Shown: piece by piece, positions 32,447-37,640 of the stretch
Numbering within the stretch: the stretch's first letter is position 1
How the letters are laid out: each line of letters opens with the position of its first letter
Source: an uncultured Pirellulaceae bacterium
Lineage (GTDB): Bacteria > Planctomycetota > Planctomycetia > Pirellulales > Pirellulaceae
Assembly (NCBI GenBank): GCA_937921995.1
Contig: CAKZVF010000230.1
Span: forward strand, 1 to 37,640
Reading direction: 5' to 3'
Length of the DNA: 37,640 bases
Translations under genes and position numbers: made by a program
The notes under the pieces: model-generated
Seen by the model: only the letters and a program-made list of their open reading frames with translations
Databases searched by the model: none
Told to the model about the DNA's origin: nothing

Positions 32447-33461
32447 CGGAAGTCAATTCGTCCTCTTTGGCCGGGGTGTTTTGTATCAACTGTTCGATGA
32501 CGTCATCGGACGTCACTCCATCGCTTTGCGCGGCAAAATTAATCGCCAAACGATGGCGCAGCACCGGTTTAGCAAGTTCCGCGATATCTTCGGTGGTTAC
32601 GTGTGTTCGGCCATGCAGAAGCGCTCGGGTCTTTCCGCCCAAAATCAAAAATTGAACCGCGCGAGGACCGGCGCCCCAACCAACGCTGTCGTTGACAAAC
32701 TGGGGAATGCCTTCGTTGCCAACGCGCGTCTGGCGGACAAGCGTAAGCGCGTATTTGATGACGTGGTCAGAAACCGGCACGTCACGGATCGTGTCCTGGA
32801 GCTGACAGATGTCTTCGCCGCTGAGAACGGACTTCACATCGGCCTTGTTGCGGGCGGTTGTTCGACGCGCGATTTCCAGTTCGTCAGCAAAGGTTGGGTA
32901 ATTGACGAACACCTTGAACATAAATCGGTCTTGTTGGGCTTCGGGAAGCGGATAGGTCCCTTCCTGTTCGATTGGGTTCTGTGTTGCCAGTACGAAAAAC
33001 GGATTCGCTAAATCGTGAGCAATGCGCCCCACCGTCACCGTGCGCTCCTGCATCGCTTCGAGCAACGCTGCCTGAGTTTTGGGCGGCGTGCGATTGATCT
33101 CGTCGGCCAGAATAATATTCGAGAAGACGGGGCCTTCGAGGAATCTGCGTTCCCGAGCGCCGGTCGATTTATTTTCTTCAATGATTTCGGTGCCGGTGAT
33201 GTCAGCGGGCATCAAATCTGGCGTGAACTGGATTCGAGAGAAGGACAGGTTCAACGTCTTAGCGATGGTGCTGACCATCAGCGTCTTCGCCAATCCCGGC
33301 ACGCCTTCGAGCAGGCAGTGGCCCCGACTGAAGATCGTGATCAAAATCTGGTCGACCACTTCCTGCTGGCCAACAATGACTTGAGACAGTTCCGAGAGGA
33401 TCTCCTGGCGACATTGTTTCAGTCGGTCGATGGCGTCTTGGCCAATCAAGTTTTCAGACAT
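32415..33461 (-). CDS. MoxR-family AAA+ ATPase
   Basis: The 348-residue protein has the MoxR hallmarks: [13 protein letters not shown] (28-40), Walker A GVPGLAKT (53-60), the family-specific [17 protein letters not shown] (76-92), Walker B ILADEINR (117-124), the [12 protein letters not shown] helix and sensor-1 VLATQNP (157-163). ATP hydrolysis by MoxR rings drives remodelling of client complexes together with VWA-domain proteins. It is the first gene of the minus-strand run MoxR, DUF58, BatA, VWA. It faces the TIGR01777 gene across a 208-base divergent promoter region. Confidence 0.95.
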   Translation of the reverse strand: MSENLIGQDAIDRLKQCRQEILSELSQVIVGQQEVVDQILITIFSRGHCLLEGVPGLAKTLMVSTIAKTLNLSFSRIQFTPDLMPADITGTEIIEENKSTGARERRFLEGPVFSNIILADEINRTPPKTQAALLEAMQERTVTVGRIAHDLANPFFVLATQNPIEQEGTYPLPEAQQDRFMFKVFVNYPTFADELEIARRTTARNKADVKSVLSGEDICQLQDTIRDVPVSDHVIKYALTLVRQTRVGNEGIPQFVNDSVGWGAGPRAVQFLILGGKTRALLHGRTHVTTEDIAELAKPVLRHRLAINFAAQSDGVTSDDVIEQLIQNTPAKEDELTSDARFQKIFTS

Positions 33462-33669
33462 GGGTTTCCTGTTGGGCGAACAAACGCAACCTTGAACTTT
33501 AAAGCGCCAGAGAGTGTTGAGACTTCCGCTGCTACGCGGTTCTGATTATAGCCGTTGCGTTTTTGTCTGAATAGCTTGGCGCCTGAGATCAGGATTACCG
33601 CATCTATTGTCAAAATGTGCCTGCCGGTAGACTTAGAGTTTCATATCTTTCACCATTTCTTAAGTAATC

Positions 33670-34572
33670 ATGTCGATATTAGTAACAGGCGGCACCGGAT
33701 TCGTCGGCAATCATCTGCTACCGCTGCTCGAAGACGTCGTCGTTACCTCGCGAAACGCATCCCGAGCAAGAGAAAAATTGACGCGCGACGTCGATGTCGT
33801 ACAGTGGGACCCAATGGCCGGTCCGCTGGAGATGCCATCGAACAAACGCGTTACGGCGGTGGTGAATTTGATGGGTGACTCGATTGCCGAGGGACGCTGG
33901 GACGCAGCAAAGAAGAAAAGCATCCGCGACAGTCGCGTGGTCGGTACCAAAAACCTGATTCAGGGCTTACTTGATTCGGGACACAAACCGGACGTGTTCG
34001 TGTCCGCATCGGCTGTTGGATTCTACGGAGACGCAGGAGAGGGCGTGGTGACCGAAAGCCATGCTCCTGGTAGAGGATTCTTAACCGATGTCTCGCGCCA
34101 GTGGGAGGATGCGGCCGATGAAATAGCCGACAGCGGCGTGCGGGTAGTGAAGCTGCGTATTGGCATCGTGCTGGGACGCGATGGAGGAGCACTGGAGAAG
34201 ATGATCCCTTTATTTAAGCTGGGCTTAGGAGGGAAGCTTGGATCGGGCAAACAGTGGTTCCCTTGGATTCATGTCGCGGATTTAGCGCGAATGATTCAAT
34301 GGGCAATCCAAACGCCCTCCGCTATTGGCGTGTTCAACGCGACAGCGCCAGCGCCAGTTCGTAACGCCGAATTTACTCAGCAATTGGCGAAAGCCGTTAA
34401 TCGTTGGGCCGTGCTGCCAGCGCCCAAATTCGGTGTAAAGCTGGCCTTGGGGGAATTCGCTGACAGCCTGTTCTTTTCGCAGAACGTGGTTCCAGAAAAG
34501 GCCCTTGCAGAGGGTTTTAAATTTCATTTTGGCGATTTGCGTGCGGCGCTGACGGACATTGTGAATACATGA
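33670..34572 (+). CDS. TIGR01777-family NAD(P)-dependent epimerase-like oxidoreductase (YfcH/SulA-like)
   Basis: An extended short-chain dehydrogenase of 300 residues. The dinucleotide-binding loop is GGTGFVGNHL (7-16), and the family-defining phrases are AVVNLMGDSIAEGRW (~60-74), FVSASAVGFYGDAG (~109-122), LRIGIVLGRDGGALEKM (~157-173) and WFPWIHVADLARMI (~196-209). A C-terminal DUF1731-like segment (PAPKFGVKLALGEFADSL...) completes the protein. The physiological substrate of this family is not settled. The last base pairs overlap the next gene by ATGA, so the two are translated together. It is cytoplasmic. Confidence 0.92.
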   Translation: MSILVTGGTGFVGNHLLPLLEDVVVTSRNASRAREKLTRDVDVVQWDPMAGPLEMPSNKRVTAVVNLMGDSIAEGRWDAAKKKSIRDSRVVGTKNLIQGLLDSGHKPDVFVSASAVGFYGDAGEGVVTESHAPGRGFLTDVSRQWEDAADEIADSGVRVVKLRIGIVLGRDGGALEKMIPLFKLGLGGKLGSGKQWFPWIHVADLARMIQWAIQTPSAIGVFNATAPAPVRNAEFTQQLAKAVNRWAVLPAPKFGVKLALGEFADSLFFSQNVVPEKALAEGFKFHFGDLRAALTDIVNT

Positions 34573-35639
34573 ATACGATCGGTTTAGATATCGGCGGGGC
34601 GAATCTTAAAGCGGTGTTCATGCCCGAATCCGCTGACCAAGACGTTCGCGCGATCGAAGTTTCGTTTGAGATGTGGACACGGTCGGCAGAACTACCGCAA
34701 TCGCTGAAACAGTTGTTGAATCAAGTCGATGCTGCTGATGAGGTTCAAAACATTGCCGTCACGATGACCGGCGAATTAGCCGACTGTTTTTCAAGCAAAA
34801 AACAGGGGGTTGCTTTCATTGCAAATGCTGTGAGTAAGGCCGCGGGCAATAAGCAGGTTTTGTTCTATCAAATCGACCGAGAATGGTCGAACTTGGAAAC
34901 GGTCGAACGAAACTGGAAGGCGGTTGCGGCATCCAATTGGCATGCCATGGCCTGTTTTGGCGCCCGGCATCTGCCCGATCACTCAGGGCTGGTCGTTGAT
35001 GTTGGTTCAACAACCACCGATGTGATTCCCGTAGTCGGTGGCGTTCCAACGGCACGTGGCACAGATGATTTCACGAGGTTAAAGAACTTTGAGTTAATTT
35101 ATGCCGGCATCGGTCGGACGCCGATTTGCAGTTTGATCCAGTCGGTCGATTTCGCAGGCGAAAAAATTGGACTGGCGCGCGAATTGTTTGCGACGATCCA
35201 TGATGCGCTGATTTGTATGGGGTTAACACCCGAGGATTCCAAAGATACAAATTCGGCCGACGGGCGTTCGAATTCCCGCCACCATGCGCTGCACCGATTG
35301 GCGCGGATGGTTTGTAGTGATGTCCCAGAGATCGACGAGAATGTGATTCAGCGGATCGCCAGTGGAGCCATTGAGGCCTATCGGTTGCTCCTGGTGGAAG
35401 CCATTGATCACGCACTTAAAAAAAATGGGAACTCAACCGAGTCGGTGTTGTTGGTTGGTTCGGGAAGCTTTTTCGCCGAACGTGTGTTAGCCGAACACTT
35501 TCCCCAGTTGGCTCGGGTGGCACTTTCTGAACGTATTAGCCCTCGGGCCAACATCTGCGGCCCGGCCTACGCGGTCGCGGCGCTGCTTCAAGGTGTCTAC
35601 GATGGGGCATCCACAGAACGCCTGCGGCCATCAAATTGA
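34569..35639 (+). CDS. H4MPT-linked C1 pathway protein, hydantoinase-like, MfnF-like
   Basis: The 356-residue protein belongs to the ASKHA-type hydantoinase/oxoprolinase branch annotated as tetrahydromethanopterin-linked C1-transfer protein (TIGR03123). Two phosphate-type loops are visible: TIGLDIGGANLKAVF (3-17) and GLVVDVGSTTTDVIPVVGG (~139-157), followed by ARGTDDFTRL and YAGIGRTPICSL. In methanogens the homologue MfnF joins the aminomethylfuran diphosphate made by MfnE to gamma-glutamyltyramine in methanofuran synthesis. The start overlaps the TGA of the oxidoreductase gene by four bases. An MfnE-like kinase is encoded 25 kb away at 8367-9029. The family assignment is firm; equivalence to archaeal MfnF activity is inferred. 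Confidence 0.85.
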   Translation: MNTIGLDIGGANLKAVFMPESADQDVRAIEVSFEMWTRSAELPQSLKQLLNQVDAADEVQNIAVTMTGELADCFSSKKQGVAFIANAVSKAAGNKQVLFYQIDREWSNLETVERNWKAVAASNWHAMACFGARHLPDHSGLVVDVGSTTTDVIPVVGGVPTARGTDDFTRLKNFELIYAGIGRTPICSLIQSVDFAGEKIGLARELFATIHDALICMGLTPEDSKDTNSADGRSNSRHHALHRLARMVCSDVPEIDENVIQRIASGAIEAYRLLLVEAIDHALKKNGNSTESVLLVGSGSFFAERVLAEHFPQLARVALSERISPRANICGPAYAVAALLQGVYDGASTERLRPSN

Positions 35640-35743
35640 TACCCCGCGGAGGTATTGGAGTTCGCTAGATTTGTCGGCAGGAAAATTTATCCTCCGTTGA
35701 CACCTTTGCTTTTCTGACGAAGTACGCGCGGCCCAGCGTAGGT

Positions 35744-37498
35744 TCAATTATTCTTGCTCCATGCTTTAATAAACGCTTGATCTTCGGCGCTTAGATTGGT
35801 CAGCGGAAAAACGAACCGACGCCCTTTGGTGATACAAGTTAATTGCCCACTTTTGAGGCTGACCAGCTCAACCTCTACCTGAGCACCGGTCCCTCGATTT
35901 GTTATGACGCGCTTGGTCCGCGCTTTGCCCCGTTTCTCCACTTCAGCGGATTCCTTTGAAGAATTCTTGCTGGGCTTGGGACGCGTCGCGACCGCTTGGG
36001 GAGCTGATTTCTTAGATTTTACTACTTTAGGATCTTCATCGTTGGGAGCAGCATCTGGAGGAATGACGATTTCCAATTTCTGAAACGTAAAAGGCGCAAG
36101 ATTGACAGCAAAACTTAATCGCGATGCAGGCGATCGAGAAACAGAAGCGGTATTCATCATTTGCCACTTGCCCCAATTCAAGTTCCCGTCCTGGCAAACA
36201 GCAATTCGCCATTTGACTTCGGTGCCTGATTTAAGCGGAAGCAACGTGTCAATTCTTACGGGCTCGCTTCTTTTGGATTGCGGATCGGCGTTGTAACTGC
36301 TGACGACGATGTTGCACTGCCGATTCTCAACGTCCAGTGCGAAAACACCATCAACCATATTTCCGGCAGCCGTCGGTGATCCGCGTTTGGAACTTCGGTA
36401 ATAAAGATTACCTGTCATCGTTCGGAAAACTTCTTCGGCGGTCTTATCGGCTCCATCACCCCATCGGAAAATATCAAACATCCCATGTTCGTACATCATT
36501 TTCGCCATCAAAACCGTAAATGATTCGACATGCCCCCGCGGGGCATTGTCGAACCGATTACCCTGCCGGCTTAGTTTCGTGATCAGAGAAAACTCATGGA
36601 TTTCCAGCGTCGCATCAGAGTTCCAGCGCCGAATATCTTTAATAGGCGCAAAGTCAATTTTATAAACATGGTCCAAGTCAACGCGTTCAGGCCGATCGTA
36701 GAAGGGATAGAAAGACACACCAATAAAATCGTAACTAACGTTGTTGCGACTGCACCATTTAACAAATTGCGGGCCGGCCGAATTTCTTGAAGACGCCCAC
36801 AAAAAATGAGTGCCGATTTTCGCCTCAGGCAACACCGACCGAATGCTTTGATGGGTGAGCTTGTAGTGTTGAAAGAACTCCGACGCGGTCCCCGTCCAGT
36901 GCCCTCGGGTACCGATCTCACGACCGATACAAAACCGCCACTTTTGAACTTGATCCTTTCCGTAGCTATCGATCAATTCCTGAATCAGTGCCGCGATGTA
37001 AGCTGACCATGCCCGTGTATCGTTGGGAGGCGTTGCGTTGCCGTATGTTTCAATTTCTTTTCGTTGATCAAAATTTGCCCCGCGCTGAAATACCCAAGGC
37101 GGGTTGTCGATCAGCAATTGATGGACGTCAGCGCGTTTTAGCACGTTATCAAGTTGCTTCTTCAGAGGCGCCCAGTTGTAAACGTATTTTTGCCCGTCCC
37201 ACAGGCAAGTATCCTCCTCGATCAACTTTTTCCCATTTTTTGCTTTGCCTCCCAGCGGCCTTACGATTGTAATTCGAGGTGCCTCGCCGACCGGTTGGGC
37301 AAACCCGCGAATCGGCGAAATCCGATTGCTCACGTTCCAGTGGTCATGCATCGGCTGTCGGCGATTTCTGTTATTGGTGAAATCGCACTGCAAGGCAACC
37401 TGAGCGAGACTGCGGTTGGCCAGCAGCAACAATGCCAAACAAACGCCCATTCCCACAGCGGAAGCGATGGTGCTGTGGCAAGGTCTCTTAAAAAGCAT
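35744..37498 (-). CDS. exported GH39-like glycoside hydrolase with SHD1-like C-terminal domain
   Basis: The 584-residue protein has a signal peptide (hydrophobic core IASAVGMGVCLALLLLANRSL, cleavage near LAQVA). Residues ~75-400 look like a clan-A (beta/alpha)8 barrel of GH39 kind: LLIDNPPWVF, WRFCIGREIGTRGHW with the candidate acid/base Glu194, FIGVSFYPFYD, and TLEIHEFSLI with the candidate nucleophile Glu302. A beta-domain follows (NIVVSSYNADPQ...), then a Lys/Pro/Ser linker. The last ~55 residues (VEVELVSLKSGQLTCITKGR... and FPLTNLSAEDQAFIKAW) match the SHD1-like module frequent in planctomycete exported proteins. The substrate is unknown; GH39 members include xylosidases and iduronidases. 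A GH30/GH5-like assignment remains possible. Confidence 0.75.
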   Translation of the reverse strand: MLFKRPCHSTIASAVGMGVCLALLLLANRSLAQVALQCDFTNNRNRRQPMHDHWNVSNRISPIRGFAQPVGEAPRITIVRPLGGKAKNGKKLIEEDTCLWDGQKYVYNWAPLKKQLDNVLKRADVHQLLIDNPPWVFQRGANFDQRKEIETYGNATPPNDTRAWSAYIAALIQELIDSYGKDQVQKWRFCIGREIGTRGHWTGTASEFFQHYKLTHQSIRSVLPEAKIGTHFLWASSRNSAGPQFVKWCSRNNVSYDFIGVSFYPFYDRPERVDLDHVYKIDFAPIKDIRRWNSDATLEIHEFSLITKLSRQGNRFDNAPRGHVESFTVLMAKMMYEHGMFDIFRWGDGADKTAEEVFRTMTGNLYYRSSKRGSPTAAGNMVDGVFALDVENRQCNIVVSSYNADPQSKRSEPVRIDTLLPLKSGTEVKWRIAVCQDGNLNWGKWQMMNTASVSRSPASRLSFAVNLAPFTFQKLEIVIPPDAAPNDEDPKVVKSKKSAPQAVATRPKPSKNSSKESAEVEKRGKARTKRVITNRGTGAQVEVELVSLKSGQLTCITKGRRFVFPLTNLSAEDQAFIKAWSKNN

Positions 37499-37640
37499 AC
37501 CAAACTCGTAATCGGGGCAAGGAATAATTGGGAACGGCGTAATCGCAAAAGGCTTTTAACCGGCTCCCTTTTGGCCAATTTCTTTGGCAGCACATGATAC
37601 GCGATGCACGAGACTAAGGTATACGACCTTAGAAGATTAC
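37499..37640. other. region upstream of the glycoside hydrolase gene
   Basis: No gene is supported in the last 142 bases. The stretch is presumably the promoter and leader of the minus-strand hydrolase gene; I could not assign -35/-10 boxes with confidence. Confidence 0.3.

Overview
The window looks like chromosomal DNA from a marine-type planctomycete (Pirellulaceae-like). The grounds are family content rather than a database match: a formylglycine-type sulfatase, a dockerin tail of the 'FLDIAPFI' kind, an exported glycoside hydrolase carrying an SHD1-like C-terminus, a MoxR/DUF58/BatA/VWA block, homologues of methanofuran-biosynthesis genes (MfnE-like and MfnF-like), frequent TTG/GTG starts and many loosely packed genes on both strands. 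Base composition is moderate by eye, with an AT-rich island around 7.9-8.4 kb.

Layout. 0-8 kb: a hydroxypyruvate-isomerase-like TIM barrel overlapping an exported propeller-like protein, a small anchored low-complexity protein, a YheT-type hydrolase, an exported tandem rhodanese, a sulfatase, and an HTH protein fused to an NTF2-like domain. 8.3-11.4 kb: an MfnE-like amino-acid kinase, divergent from three overlapping genes (a membrane protein, an arrestin-like protein and a P-loop ATPase). 11.5-13.4 kb: a tRNA-Sec (selC), a YiiM-like MOSC protein, a dockerin-tailed gene remnant and a tiny exported protein, with two clear hairpin terminators. 13.4-18 kb: a free-standing RNA polymerase alpha-CTD protein divergent from a PcrA/UvrD helicase, then a DUF2461 protein and an anchored alpha/beta hydrolase. 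18.4-25 kb: two consecutive, distantly paralogous, single-pass membrane proteins with very long coiled coils and a shared 39-residue C-terminal signature. 25-33.5 kb, minus strand: MoxR -> DUF58 -> BatA/VWA -> VWA membrane protein -> cysteine desulfurase. 33.6-35.6 kb: a TIGR01777 oxidoreductase overlapping an MfnF-like enzyme by ATGA. 35.7-37.5 kb: an exported GH39-like hydrolase with an SHD1-like tail.

How genes may work together. MfnE-like and MfnF-like proteins point to methanofuran-type cofactor synthesis for tetrahydromethanopterin-linked C1 metabolism, split over two loci about 25 kb apart. selC means the genome should encode selenoproteins; the cysteine desulfurase could supply selenium, but that is only a hypothesis. 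The MoxR block should act as a membrane-linked AAA+/VWA assembly or stress module. The sulfatase and glycoside hydrolase fit breakdown of sulfated polysaccharide.

The strongest candidates for something undescribed are the paired coiled-coil proteins, the arrestin-like/ATPase operon, and the solitary alpha-CTD. All functional statements rest on motif reading by eye; no similarity search was run.
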